The notes: generated from the sequence alone by a model not told the origin. 64,000 nt of DNA from Lepas anatifera (GCA_034440635.1 JAOTON010002268.1:2189501-2253500), one strand, 5' to 3'. Positions 33,380 through 44,993 are shown, numbered from the stretch's first letter. Program-made: numbers and translations.

Positions 33380-34430
33380 GCCGAGAGCTTGCTGAACTAT
33401 TCATGACGCCGAGGGCCATTGTTTTCGTAGACTACTGGTAGTTGGAGTTGATTCTTTTCGGTGGTTTTAAGTTGATTGTATATACTAGCCGCTCGTGACG
33501 AAGATGGAAGACGCTGAACTTTGGTGCCGAGCTTAGTTTCACCGCTACGCTTTGGACTTTTTTAATTGGCTGCGGTCCTAAAATAGAACACAAACTTTGG
33601 GAAGCTTGCCAAGGATGGAGGAGTTCTACGACGAGGCTAGTTATCAACAGCGTGCTAAACTTGGGTGAAGCGTACGCCGTATTGATGTGCTCAGTGCGAA
33701 GTGGATCACTTAGCTGTTTCAATATCACGGCAGCTTAAATATCCTGGGGGTTTCCCTCTCTTGTGCGATACTCCACTACACAGGGCCCTCTGGCTTAGAG
33801 CTCGCGTTTTGGCACCGAGGTGTGTCGCTTTTTTAGGACGTGGCAGGCTTGCGCGCGCGGGCGGCAGCGGTACTGGGCTTCCACTTGTAAACAGAGTAAT
33901 AAACAACGCCGTTGGGCGGCTCTGGAGGGAGATGGCACCGTGCTGGACCACTTCCTAAAACAGGAACAGCTAAATCTGATAAAGCTGGCACACTGCCACC
34001 ACACAACCCAAATACATCGGGCAATAACGGCATAACACACCCGTTCTTCATGCTGGCAACATCTTATCAAAAGTGCAATCTTTGTAAGGGAATGTGGAGT
34101 GGTTTGTATCAGCCCTGACACTGAGCTGAGTAATATTATAACTCAGGACAGCAGACGAGTGTTTGCTATCTGGAGACAGCTACATGTAGTCTTCGGCAAT
34201 ATCGAGACAAAGCGCAAAATTAAAACACCGGCTGATGTTCCATCAAGAGAACGATACATGCGCCCCTCTCAGTTGTTTCAACTCACCCCACTAATTGAGT
34301 AAGTTGTATCTTGTAAAGGGACAGGACTTATTCTAAGCTATTATGTGGTGGGTATTTTACCCACCAGTCCCGATGTTGTGGCCATCAATGAACAGCCTTC
34401 GCTTATCTATAGCTTATTTTTAGCCCATTC
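33380..34430. other. Intergenic, no recognised gene
   Basis: Several overlapping frames of 65-108 codons lie at 33700-34300 on both strands. The plus-strand stretch 34099-34302 encodes a plain soluble-looking peptide without known motifs. A promoter-like or exon role cannot be supported. Confidence 0.4.
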
Positions 34431-35055
34431 CACCGGTGACTCTAACCTGCGTAGATCTGCCTGTCTCTATCTGACTGCTCACCGTTGCCCCGAGCTCATT
34501 TTCCCTGTCTGGCCCTCACTCCCCTCCAGTGTCATGTCCGCGCTTTTTTCCTTCCTGTTCGGCTCTCTTTGATTACCCATTTACGCCGTGACCTCTTCTC
34601 TTGTTCCTGTTGGGTGTGTGCACTGGAATTGTAGGGCGCTTCAGGTCTGAGGACCTTTTATATTTTGGGTGGCCGCATTTCGTGGTCCCACGTGCCTGCC
34701 CACCAGTACCCTGCCTTCTATTCTTCTTTGCCCTGTCCGGCTCTTTCTGACTGCCCACCTGTGTTTTACCCTGTCTTGTCATTCGCCCTGTTAGATTCTT
34801 TTTGAGTGACAGCCATTCTCTGATTCCTCTGTTGTCTGCATTTCTCTGACCCATAGGTCTGCCCACCAGCGTTCTGCCCTCTTCTCTTCTCTGCCTTGTG
34901 TGGTTCTATCTGACTAGCCGCTAGTGTCTTGTCCTTTGTCCGTCCTGTCCGAATCTGGATAACCCGTCTCTGCCCTGCTCTTTGTCCGGCCCTATCTGAT
35001 TTCCCACCAGCGCCCTTCTCCCTATTATCTTCTGCCCTACCCAGGGGTGTGGATT

Positions 35056-35104
<49 letters not shown>

Positions 35105-36050
35105 GTATATATGTATATATGTGTATGTCTTTCCTGGCTCCACCTGTCTGTTTACCGGCACCCTGTCTCTGCTCCTCTACTCTGCTTGCCTGTATCTGAT
35201 TGTCCACCAGCGCTATGTCCCTCTTATCTTCCGCCCTGCCTTATAATTTTTTACTGTTCACCCACGCCCCACCCCCTCTTATGCCGTGTCTGATTTCATC
35301 TGTCCGCCCACCAGAGCTGAGCCCCGTCTTCCATTTTTCCTCGCCCTGTCTGGCTCTATGTTACTGTCCACCAGCTCTTTTGTCCGCCATGACTGACTGT
35401 TATTGATTTCCCGGCAACGCCCTGCCCTCCCCTGCTCCCTTGTCTGTGTTTCCTTGGCCTATCTGTCTGCTTACCAGTGTCCTCTCCATTCTTTACCCTG
35501 CCCGGCCCTATCCGACTACCCACCAGTGTTCTGCCCTCTCGTCTTGTTCGCCCTGTCTGGTTATTTTTTAAGCAGCCAAGCGTTTTCCGGCTCCATGTGT
35601 TTGTCCAGCAGCACCCTGCTCACCCTTTCTGCCCCGATCTGGATAACCTTCGCTCCCTTCTTGCCACACTCCCCGGGTCCCGTCAGCAACCAGCCCATCT
35701 CCTTCGTCCGTCTTACCCGGACCGTCCACTGCCGCTTTTTGCCCTCTCCGGCCCTATCTAGCTTTGTACCAGCCCTGTCTTCCCTCCTTCCCCTCTACCT
35801 TGTCCGGCTCTATCTGATTTCCCACCAGCGCCCTCCTCCCCTATTATCGTCTGGCCTACCCAGCCCTTTTGGCTGCTCATCGACACCACTCCCTCCCTTT
35901 TCTACCCTGCCTGGCTCCATCCATCTGTCCACCAGTGCCCTGTTCTTGCTTCTTCGGTGTCGTGTAGGCTCTATCTGATTATTCACCAGCGTCCTGCCCT
36001 TCTTTCTCTTCTGCTCTGGCCAGCCCCACCTGTCTGCTCAGTAATGCTCA
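34431..36050. repeat. Degenerate pyrimidine-rich minisatellite, 1.6 kb
   Basis: Phrases of the type CTCTATCTGATTGCCCACCA followed by GCGCCCTGCC and CTCTTCTCTTC recur many times at irregular spacing, roughly 60-100 bp, with strong C/T strand bias. The open frames here are a by-product of the skewed composition. A TA tract (35056-35130) lies inside. Confidence 0.75.
35056..35130. repeat. (TA)n microsatellite
   Basis: TA repeat with occasional TG/TATG interruptions, embedded in the pyrimidine-rich minisatellite. Confidence 0.9.
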
Positions 36051-36969
36051 GCCTCACATATTCTGTCATGCGTCCTATCCTCTCTTCTTGCCCACATTAC
36101 CCAATGGAATATCCGCCTGAAGATGCAAAGAACGTCACAATTCGTTTTCCAACAAACGCAGCAGACAGGCCTCCTGCAACGGGGATCCACGTCACCTAGA
36201 TGCTGCCCACTGTCTATGTGCCACAGAGCCTTCCTGTTAAAGTATGCCACACACCGAGCTAAAAGGAGCCTTTTAAATGAATATCGGACCGTAATGGGAT
36301 TTGAACTGGAATAGCCATGTGATAGAACGTGGCGAGAAACCACTTCATCGGCGCTTCATTTGTCTCTGAGCTTACAGGGCTGATATCGGTGCGCTAAAAA
36401 AGTAGGATGAATATGAAACGCGGTTATTCTAAAAGAAAGTCGGTGTGGAGAGAAACAAAATATGAAACCAGTTTTTAAGCCCGACGCAGCCAATAACTCA
36501 GTTGAAGTCATATGGAGGCACCAGACTCCCTTGAATTTACTAGTTTTCTCTTTATTCTTTGAAAACTTTATAAAATGACCTATTCATTCATAAGCCTACT
36601 TGCTTATTATATTGCTCTGATTGTGTCTGCATGATGACCTGCTTAAAACTGATAGCCAGTCTTCACAAATCTTCTATTTTTACTGACTTAACTCTGAGTC
36701 ATTAAATTGGCCCAATACAAGAGATTCCTTCCTGTTGAAAACAGCCATATATTTCCGAACAGGAAGTGGTTGGTGGGTCCCCTTTATTCACCTTTAACGC
36801 CCACCCCTGCACAATGCCAGTAAACTTTCTTACGGACCGTGTGCTTTCAATCTGGACAAGAAACTTCCTGATTGCATCCGTAGCTCACAATTTGCGCCCG
36901 TTTGCGGACGAGCTCAGAGCAGCCATTTGCCCAGCAACCGCCATTTGCTCATATTATTCTCTCCCTCAG
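36051..36969. other. Intergenic or intronic, upstream of the candidate gene
   Basis: No repeat family recognised. The stretch before 36970 ends in a pyrimidine-rich TATTATTCTCTCCCTCAG, a good 3' splice site. Confidence 0.5.
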
Positions 36970-37185
36970 ATATCTCAGGTGCTGGGCCACAACGAGCACC
37001 TGTACGTGCGCTTCCCGCGCGGTCTGCTGGGCTGGTACCTGCTGGTCACCTGCGGCCTGGGACTGCAGGGGGTCTCCTACTGGCCAGTCCCAGCTGGGCA
37101 GCCCACCTCCACCTGCTGGCTGCCCAGCACGCCCACACTGACGGACTGGCGCTCTTCAGCCGCGTGCACGGCGTTACCCTGCTCG
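36970..37185 (+). CDS. Candidate exon A of a multi-pass membrane protein
   Basis: After the acceptor TCTCTCCCTCAG the frame reads ISQVLGHNEHLYVRFPRG, then a hydrophobic helix LLGWYLLVTCGLGLQGVSY. Codons are GC-rich at third positions, unlike the AT-rich surroundings. Around 37080-37095 coding character passes to another frame, giving SWAAHLHLLAAQHAHTDGLA and LFSRVHGVTLLG before a donor-like CTCG|GTGGGTATTG at 37185/37186. The change of frame implies a 1-base error, a mutation or a missed boundary. The acceptor could also be 9 bp downstream (ATCTCAG|GTG). I do not recognise the family. Confidence 0.55.
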
Positions 37186-37420
37186 GTGGGTATTGCTGTC
37201 CCTGCTCAGTGGGTATTGTCTCTGTTCGATGGAGATTTTCCCTGCTCAGTGGGTATTGTCTCTGTTTGGTTGTTATTGTCTCTGTTCTGTATTTTTATTT
37301 TTCCCTAGCCTGATGCGCACAGTTGTCCCTGCTCTTCGGGTATTGCTGTCCCTATCCGATGAATATTTCTGCCTCTGCCCGATGTGCATTTTTCCTGCTG
37401 GGTGTGTATTGTCTGGGCGT
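37180..37420 (+). repeat. Minisatellite made of donor-site-like units beside exon A
   Basis: Units of the type CCCTGCTCAGTGGGTATTG followed by TCTCTGTTC repeat with 25-60-bp spacing. The first unit is the exon A end plus its donor site, so the array looks like an expansion of the splice junction. Confidence 0.7.
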
Positions 37421-37521
37421 TCTCAGCCGGTAGTTTAGGCCGGTTGGGGGTTTTGGTACAAACTTGTTTATCTTTTGGAGGAATCTCTAGATGGATAACA
37501 AATTTAAAGCGATACATTTTT

Positions 37522-37800
37522 TTAACCTTCGCCCGGATGGGGGTCTTTTAGATCCCCCTCTGGTTTTTCCGAGGTGACCAAAAAACGGCAGCGCGCAGCG
37601 CCGCCAAACTTGATCTAGCTGCTTCATCATTTTTACATTTTTTCCTAAAAAATTTAGCTCAAGGTCATATCAGGTCAGGTCACCAGGCCAGGTGAAGGGA
37701 CCTCACCTAAAAAAATGCTTAAGACTGCATAACTAGAAGGAGGGTTAATCGATCAAGTTGAAACTCACACCACATATTGGGCTTACCAGGAGTTATGACG
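37522..37800 (+). mobile_element. TTAA element, family C, copy 2, left part only
   Basis: Starts at TTAA (37522-37525) with CCTTCGCCCGGATGGGGGTC. It matches the first ~280 bp of the copy at 26108, including the GCGCGCAGCGCCGCC hairpin and CAAGGTCATATCAGGTCAGG. It ends abruptly near 37800. It sits in the inferred intron between exons A and B. Confidence 0.8.
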
Positions 37801-38061
37801 GAGTCATTCTAATGATCCTCGAGTCCACACACACAACAGTTGCCAGCTAAACATGAGAATAGCCTGAGTTGCCAGATCACGAAACCCTCTGCCAAATACC
37901 CCCTGGAATCTCTAACCAATCGTCACAATGATGATGATCTTAGCACATATTTTACTTCTTTACAATCCATCCATGTCGCTCGTCTCGTTGGAGATATGCG
38001 ATGCGGAGATGGGCCGAGCAGCTGACGGATATGCTCCTCTGTATACGTGAACCAGCCACAG

Positions 38062-38221
38062 TGTGGTCACCCGTGCCTGGTCTGTGGCGACAGGTCTGAG
38101 CCACCTGTTGTACGCCGTCTACGGCACCTCCGACAAGGTCATCATCCGCAGTGGCCTGGGCGCACTCGCCCTGATTGACGTCTGCGCAATCACCGCACAG
38201 CTGGCCTCCTTCAGCCAATCG
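38062..38221 (+). CDS. Candidate exon B of the membrane protein
   Basis: Bounded by ACCAGCCACAG and a strong donor TCG|GTGAGC. The frame reads VVTRAWSVATGLSHLLYAVY, a short polar linker GTSDKVIIR, then SGLGALALIDVCAITAQLAS and F-S-Q-S: two hydrophobic helices with a short loop. GC-rich third positions continue the pattern of exon A. The phase after exon A does not match without an indel. The family is not recognised. Confidence 0.6.
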
Positions 38222-38897
38222 GTGAGCCCCACTCAGCTGTAATGCTAGCGCTCTCTGCCGCAGGCAGACGAGATTGTGTCTGCTGCTGATACGCAGCCTG
38301 GTCACTGGTGCTTTCCTGCTTTGTGTGCTGAGTTTGTGTGATGTACTGACTGCTCGACAATCTGAGAATGCGACGGTATCAGATTCTGTCCCGATTGTTC
38401 AGGCAACAAACAAAAGGAATTCCAATGCTTTGAATAAATGGCCGTTTCGTATGCGTTTGTGCTTGTCATTTTATACGAAATTTGAGGTACAGATTTTCCC
38501 AAACTTTAAACCATATAATGCCGTTGTCCAACCGATTCAAACTGTTCAGTCTGATGTAAATAAAATAAAATTTGTCACCAGAACGCGTATTTATCACCGG
38601 AAAACACATTTGTCACCATAAATCTTGTCTGTGAAAAATGAAAAACAGCCATGATGTCCCTGCTGGGGTGAAGCAATACTGCACAACGCACTATGTACTG
38701 CACTGTGTATGTTTGTTTATTAAACAACAAAAAAAAACATTTGAATAACTGGCAGTCATGTTACACTTTAAATATCCTACTGAATATCGTCAAATGAGCT
38801 CTGAGCGGTTGAAAGAAAATTTATGTCTAAAATCTGATTAAAGGTCTAAATTAAAAAGGCCATCACACTGGTTTAAATTTTGATAGTATTTATGTAG

Positions 38898-39046
38898 GGT
38901 TTAGCCTCTTTCCGAAAGACAGCCTTGATCTGAGCAAGCCGGAGGCGGATATTAATGCCTACATCGCCGCCACCTGTCGTGGCAGTGCAAAGAACATGCT
39001 GTTCTTATACCCGCTCTGCTCGACGGTGTACCCGTCTACATTTAAG
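38898..39046 (+). CDS. Candidate exon C of the membrane protein
   Basis: After TTTATGTAG the frame reads FSLFPKDSLDLSKPEADINA, then YIAATCRGSAKNMLFLYPLC and STVYPSTFK. The codon use (CTG, AAG, CCG, GAG, ATC, GCC) resembles exons A and B. Possible donors are CGACG|GTGTAC at 39025 or a GC-type AAG|GCTAGC at 39046. It could instead be an independent exon or remnant; start phase and exon B end phase disagree. Confidence 0.45.
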
Positions 39047-39269
39047 GCTAGCTTCTCAACTTGCAGCATTTGAACCTTGCAAAACAGTGCAAACGGGTGC
39101 GCCAATTAGGTACCACGAGTTCAAACATGGCGAGAATATGTGGTGAATCTAAATGTCCATAAAACACGACGACGATTAACACTTTATGCACAGTCATCAA
39201 CAGTTATAAAAAACATTTGTGGTTCTTTCTACACGACGTTGAGCTTTTTATGACACATCCCAGGGAGTT

Positions 39270-40288
39270 TTAACTCGCGCCCCACGGGGTCCATCGATGG
39301 CTTCCCTGAGGTTTTTCAGAATAGCAGAAAAACGCCATGGCGTCGCACCGCGGATGAGGGTTTTACCTCTCCTCCTATAATTTTCACACCATTCTTGAAC
39401 TTTGTTACCCCGCGCCACGCTAGGTCAGGTCACCAGGCGAGGTCGAACAAGGTCACCTCAAACTTTTGAGCTCTACTATAGCTACATTTCTAAGCCGATC
39501 AATTTGAAACTTTCTACACTTGATGGCCCCTCCAGGGTGCAAAAAAATCACATCAGGGATTTTTCGGTTTGGTGACCTGAGGTCAGTTTACGGGATGACT
39601 CTCCCATAGAAAAAGCATGAGGAAACGCTGTTTTATGATATAAGTCACAGAAATCAGTGCAAATGCTCAGATTTCTCAGAAAAACGTTTTTGGCCACCCA
39701 TTTCACGGATTCCAGGGGTAATATTTGCGTTTTGACCTATCTGAGGTCATCACAGGTCACCAGGGGTCAAAAACAGTAGTTTGACGATTACTTTTGACCT
39801 AATCAAGCTATAGCGATCAATTAAGCCTCATTGTGTATGTCTTGTCACTGGCTTTCATTTGATATCCGGTAAGATCACTTTCTGACCTTCCATGACCTCA
39901 GGTCATGTTAGGTCGAGAGGTGTCTTCTGGAAATCAAACCACTAGCGGGAGGTCATTATGTTCCACATAGCAGAAAAGACCCTGAAATTTTGCTCTCAAG
40001 TTTACTTAATCAGACCTCAATAGCGTTAATGGCATGATAAATTTGCCGAGGTTTCGTAGGCATTGCATATTTTAGTGGAAATAGGCAATCGTGATCAAAC
40101 TTGAACTCTGGAGGTCACACCATTGACCTGAGCGTTAAAATATGCGAAGTAAAACCGTACTGAATTTATACGAGCCTTCCAACTCACTTTGCAGATATGT
40201 GCTAGCCCTCATATTTTTAGAGTTATGGGGGGCCATTGATGCCCCCGGTGGAGTGAAGGTGGCGCCGGCCCGGTGGGGTGCGGGTTAA
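39270..40288 (+). mobile_element. TTAA element, family A, copy 2
   Basis: TTAA at 39270-39273 and 40285-40288. The left end has CTCGCGCCCCACGGGGTCCA then TCGATGG; the right end has GGGGGGCCATTGATGCCCCC and GTGGGGTGCGGGTTAA. The interior follows copy 1 throughout (AGGTCAGGTCACCAGGCGAG, GGCTTTCATTTGATATCCGG). Non-coding. Confidence 0.82.
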
Positions 40289-40425
40289 GTCTGCTGAGAC
40301 AAGAGGCAGCGCTTAAGGACACGGCAGAAAACTGGCACAAAACACAGCCTCTTCATGTCAGCTAGCCGTTCCTTATATATCAAAGGACCCCGGGCTTTAG
40401 ATCTGACCTTTCCCATGTTGTCACG

Positions 40426-40685
40426 CTAACGTGGAATACAAAGATCACTGTTCCGCCTCGTGCTGCACTCTTGCGTGAACCGGAGCTTCTCAAATCCCCG
40501 GGCCAGCTCCTTGAAACCCCGGGTCAGCTCCTCCAATCCCCAGGTCAGCTCCTCTGGCTCCCCGAAGCGCACTACCTTGTGCTCATGCACAAGCGTGTGA
40601 TACCTGGCCAGTTCACCCTCTGACAGCCAGCTTAGTTCATCCAGCAGATCCGAAACATGATCAAACTTTTTGCGACCGAAATAAG
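40426..40685 (-). pseudogene. LINE C-terminal fragment (CR1/L2-type)
   Basis: On the minus strand an open stretch reads GRKKFDHVSDLLDELSWLS, then EGELARYHTLVHEHKVVRFG and EPEEL, ending at a TAG (40426-40428). This fits the post-RT region common in CR1/L2-type LINEs, of the form 'DHVTPLLxxLxWLxVxxRxxY...K...GxPxYL'. A 27-30-bp internal repeat follows (L-T-W-G-L-E-E / L-T-R-G-F-K-E / L-A-R-G-F-E-K). Upstream RT is missing. Assignment is by motif resemblance only. Confidence 0.5.
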
Positions 40686-41024
40686 TTTTTTCGTAAAGCT
40701 AATAATCTTTTGGAGCTAAGTTTATCAGTTTGGGTACCATTGCCGAGCACAGTGATGGAGTATCGGACCTGGGAGATGACCTGTGAGCTGACTATCGGTG
40801 AGATAACTCTGGGAGGTAAGTGGTGTCTCAGATGTGTGGGGGCACTCAAAGCTGGGGATCATTGACGAGTTACAAGAGAAACAAAGAGTCCCAGCTGAGG
40901 ACACCGTCCAAGTTCAGGCCGAGAACTTTAACGTTCATGGATAGAACTGGGTCATGGTCGCGGAATTTGACAGAAAGTCACCAACATGTTCAACGTTGGG
41001 GGCACTTTCTAGAGGAATGAGCTG

Positions 41025-41286
41025 CATAGGCGGATCCAGGATTGCCGATTGGGGGGCACCTTCCCGAGGGGGCGCCATCCGGACCGGGGGCGCCATCCGG
41101 ACCAGGGGGGCGCCACTTATGACCGGCAAAAGCTATCGGGTGGGCGCCAAATCCTATCGGTGGGCGCCGACTTTCGCATCCTGGGGGGGGAAGCGACATT
41201 TCAGGGGGCGCCATCGACCTTTCAGGGGGCGCCGAGGGTCGATCGGAGGGGGTACGTGCCCCCTTGCCCCCCTGGATCCGCCTATG
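41025..41286. mobile_element. hAT-like MITE, 262 bp
   Basis: Perfect terminal inverted repeat CATAGGCGGATCCAGG / CCTGGATCCGCCTATG. It is flanked by an exact 8-bp duplication ATGAGCTG at 41017-41024 and 41287-41294. The interior is GC-rich with internal GGGGGCGCCATCCGGACC repeats. It is the cleanest member of the group with 20795, 21873 and 55446. Confidence 0.88.
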
Positions 41287-41294
41287 ATGAGCTG

Positions 41295-42814
41295 TGTCCT
41301 GTCAGCGTTATGTTTAACCCATTACATCTAAACCTAACATCAAGAGAAGCAAATTTTTTATGCGCCGAATGAGCATCCGAAATTTTGGCTTTTTGGCGGT
41401 GACAAAAGCTAGAACTGACACATGACTTAAATTATTTACATGCTTTGTAAATTGCTCAAGTCAGCCGCTACAAGACGTTTTTGACACCCAAGACATTGGG
41501 ATGCTCAACAAGGTGATCATAATCCAGGGAAGGACGATCTCGTTGGCGAAGGACGATTTAAAATCGCTTTGAACCGAGTGAGGAATCTGTGCTACATCCG
41601 CTACCGTCTTCGGATAGGGGTCGTTGCATCACCCGCCAAAATCGCACTGCCATACACTGATAAAGCAGATGTAGATGTTAAAGCCGGATATGAATGTATA
41701 TGACTTGTTTTATATCCAGCATCGTCCTTATTTCTGCGCTGTGATGTGAATTTGCTACGACAGCTAGGCGGTGGGAGGTCGGTGTAGGAGTGGTACATAC
41801 ATCAGACATCAAATACATCAAATACATCAGACTGATAGCATCGGTGCCCGCAGATCACAGAAGGGTGGCGTGGGAATTGGTGTTTTTGGTGACAAAATAA
41901 TCGTTTTTGTACGCAGTAGCTTATTATTTGATAAATCAATATGAAAATGGCCAAAGAAAGACGTAGTAGCATACAAATCATAGCCAAGTCGTGAATTGCC
42001 CAATTGCCGAAGTCTGTAATAGTCCCCTTTCGGCAATGGTAGCTCCTGAGCCATGTCAGAGAACTATGCCTTACGTCAGCCAAAGGTCCGGAACATGCAT
42101 ATTTTCACCACCGGAAATAAACTATTACCAGAAGAGACAGAAGCTTACCCAAAAGACGCGAGACTTGTAGAGCGTTGTTACAGATGGAGTTACTAAAAAC
42201 ACGCCCAACGCACGGGTTAGAAGAGCAGGTTAGGTACGAGAATATGACGCCATGCTAAATCGGAGGACTCATTAACACCCTAAGGGTGCCAGAACTATTT
42301 GAATATGTATGCATATACACATATATCACAATACGAGCGCCAGTGAAAGATGTGTTTCTGGACGAGCAGAGAGCGAGTTCAATAATGAAGAATTTAGGTT
42401 CGTGTTGTGTTATTATTTTATCGGATGCCTTCCACAAGAAATGTGGATGGTTAGGTGATAAAACATATATCACAGGAAATCCAAGCATATTTCCAAGACC
42501 GCAAGAAAACGGCAAGCTCAAGCCAGGTAACGCTACTGACCAATATCAAAAGTGATATTGAGCAGAAGGGAGCAGTTATTGGATTCTATAAATTTCTCTT
42601 ATTGCTTCCGCACAGAGAGACCACTAACACTGTATCTTATTGGTAGAAAAAACTTTAACGCGTGCTCTGAGTATTGGATTCTCCGTTTACAGCATTACAA
42701 TTGCAATTCAAGAAAAATTTTGAGTTATATTCAATGCTAATGTTAGAGATCTTCAAATCTTGCTTATTCAGCCATCTTCAAAGGTTATACCATTCCAAAA
42801 CTCCGTTCACTTGG
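41295..42814. other. Intergenic or intronic, nothing recognised
   Basis: Short frames only. A local repeat of CATCAAATACATCA type near 41813-41828. No gene or element recognised. Confidence 0.5.
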
Positions 42815-43005
42815 GGCACGCAGTGGTGTCGGGGAAGCGTGTTCGTTTTCCGCGCGGCGAACCCGGGTGTAAATCTCGGTTGGTCATTCTTCATAATTTT
42901 GGCGATCTCCACAATACCCTGCCAACAGGGTGAGAGATGACTCTGTATTACCTCAGCAGTAGGAGTCTCGGTAAAGCCCCAAGGCACGCACCTCGGCTTT
43001 ACTGA
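42815..43005 (+). mobile_element. tRNA-derived SINE, second type (probable)
   Basis: The head resembles a tRNA (GGGGCACGCAGTGGTGTCGG, TTCCGCGCGGCGAACCCGGG, TGTAAATCTCGG). The body holds ACCCTGCCAACAGGGTGAGA. A B-box-like GGTGTAAATCTC is degenerate. The body segment is shared with the minus-strand SINE at 61142 and, more distantly, with the type 1 SINEs, so these are different heads on a related body. Confidence 0.5.
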
Positions 43006-43015
43006 AATCTAATAA

Positions 43016-44645
43016 AATCGGTGGTGCGTAGCGCCACCCTACTTGGAATACCTTTTCTCTGATTATTTTTACAAGTTTAAGCAAAATGTTAACACGCGCA
43101 TTGACGGGGGCGGGTACCCGCCCCCCTCGAGTTTTTTACAGATACTAGAAAAACGGCGGCGCGTAGCGCCGCCGTACTTGGTATACCTTTTTCCTCATCA
43201 TTTTTACAACTTCTGTGAAAATTTTAAGGTTAGGTCATCTCAGGTCAGGTCACCAGTACAGGTCAAGTGACCCGACCTAAAAAAAGTTTAAGATAGCATA
43301 AGTCGGAGCAGGGTGAACTTATCCGATTGAAACTCATATCACATAATGGCCCCACCGAGTTCTCTAAAATATGTTCCGGTATTTTTTATATCGATGACCT
43401 AAGGTCAGGTACGAGGCATGACCTCTCCATTGGAAATAGATGGGAAAAATGTTTTTTTACGGAATAACTCAGTAACGGATGGTGATAGAGCATTTATTCT
43501 AGCTGCATTAGACTTGCCTGGGCTTTGCAGTTTTAATGATATGCATTTTATATAATTTGACCCTGACCTGACCTCAGGTCAGGTCAAATCCTTGGTTTGA
43601 CCTAGCAAGGTCAAATTATATATCATTCGATTCAGCTTGCTAAGAGGATTCATAAAGTTTAAGTAGTTTTGCTCTATCTTTACTTGTTCAGATGTAATGG
43701 CCGAAAAACTGAATTTACATGTTATCCCTATGACGGGCATGTTTTGACCTCTCGTGACATTAAATGTGACCTGACAAAAAAATGGTTCAAATGTTTTCGA
43801 TGGAGAAGTGGATGGGCAGTCCAACGCCGTTTACTGTTTTTCGCTACCTACCGTGGTTCTCGAGATCTTAACGGGGGGGCGGGTACCCACGCCCCCCGTC
43901 AATGCGAAGGTGGCTCAGACCCCCGTCAATGCGCGTGTTAAGGTTGCGTCAGCTCAGGTCAAGTTGCCAGTGCAGGTCAAGTGACCTTACCTTAGGTAAA
44001 GTTTGATATAGCATAAGTAAGAACAGGGTAAATATATTCAATTGAAAATCGTGTCACAAAATTGGTCCACTGAGCACTTAAAAATTTATTCTGGTATTTT
44101 TATATCGATGACTTAAGGTCAGTTACGAATCATGGCCTCTTCATTGGAAATACATGGGACAAATGGCTTAAACTGAATAATTTAGTAATATATGGTGGTA
44201 TGGCGTTTATATTAACGGTATTAGGCTCGTCTTATCCCTGCGGTTCTACTATGCATTTGGACCTAACTTGACTTTGTCCTTACCTCAGGTCAGGTCAATT
44301 TCCAGGTTTGATCTAGCAATGTTATATTATACATCATTCCATTCGGCTTGCTGCGAGGATTCCAATGATCTGGATTGTTTTTCTCTGCCTCGATTGGTTC
44401 AGGTGTAATGACTGAAAATATTAATTTACACGTTACACCCATGGTGGCATGCCTTGACCTCCAGTAACCTTAAATTTGATTGGATATAAAAACGGTCCAA
44501 ATGTTTTCTATAGAAATTTGGATGGCCTATCCAACACCTGACTGTTTTCGTTAGCTAGCATGGTTCTTGAGATCTTAGGCGGGCCGGTACCCGTCCAGCC
44601 CCGTCAAGCAAAGGTGGCTCAGACCGCCTTCAATGCGCGTGTTAA
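43016..44645 (+). mobile_element. TTAA element, family D, older copy (split by a younger family D copy)
   Basis: The left part 43016-43092 matches the family D hairpin region (GTGGTGCGTAGCGCCACC, ACTTGGAATACCTTTT). After the nested element, 43938 onward continues with TTAAGGTTGCGTCAGCTCAG, GTGCAGGTCAAGTGACC and the rest of the family layout. It ends at TTAA 44642-44645 with the TCAATGCGCG terminus. The extreme left end is missing. Confidence 0.82.
43089..43941 (+). mobile_element. TTAA element, family D, younger nested copy, complete
   Basis: TTAA at 43089-43092 and 43938-43941. The termini are inverted: CACGCGCATTGACGGGGG at the left, and the reverse complement of the same at the right. A GGCGGCGCGTAGCGCCGCC hairpin lies near the left end. 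It is inserted into an internal TTAA of another family D copy, whose sequence resumes exactly after the second TTAA, so the duplication is visible directly. Confidence 0.9.
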
Positions 44646-44880
44646 CTGCAACTCCGTTCCCCAGTGTCAGTGTTGACCGAAGCTCATTTCTGCAGCTCCG
44701 TTCCCCAGTGTCATTGTTGACTGCAGCTCCGTCCCCCAGTGTCAGGGTTGATCATTCTTTGCTACCCAGTGTCGGGATTGACCATTCTCCAGTGCCAGAG
44801 TTGACCACATTTCCGCTCCCCTGTGTCAGTGCTACCGAAGCTCCGTTCTGCAGCTCCGTTCCCGAGTGTCGGGGTTGTCA
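44646..44880 (+). repeat. Minisatellite of acceptor-like units before exon D
   Basis: Units of the type CTGCAGCTCCGTTCCCCAGT followed by GTCAGTGTTGAC repeat at about 30-40-bp spacing, up to the candidate acceptor GTTGTCAG. Another unit-like piece (CAGCTCCGTTCTCCAG) occurs just after exon D at 44946-44961. The array seems to derive from the splice-acceptor region. Confidence 0.7.
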
Positions 44881-44881
44881 G

Positions 44882-44952
44882 CAGCGCTGTTCATCATTAT
44901 CGGTGTGATGGGTGTGTCGACTGCGATGGTCATGCTGTGCCTCGCCAGCTCC
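44882..44952 (+). CDS. Candidate exon D of the membrane protein
   Basis: After GTTGTCAG the frame encodes a long hydrophobic helix, ALFIIIGVMGVSTAMVMLCL. A GT at 44953 would leave phase 0, which fits exon E's start, but that donor (TCC|GTTCTC) is weak. The frame stays open to about 45204 without splicing, so this boundary is uncertain. Confidence 0.5.
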
Positions 44953-44993
44953 GTTCTCCAGTTTAAGGGTTGGCCGTGTGCCGCGGTCGGCAG

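Noticed and set aside
34431..36050. Large plus-strand frames (up to 191 codons)
   Set aside because: Pyrimidine-rich repeat composition removes stops; the peptides are low-complexity Pro/Ser/Leu without domains.
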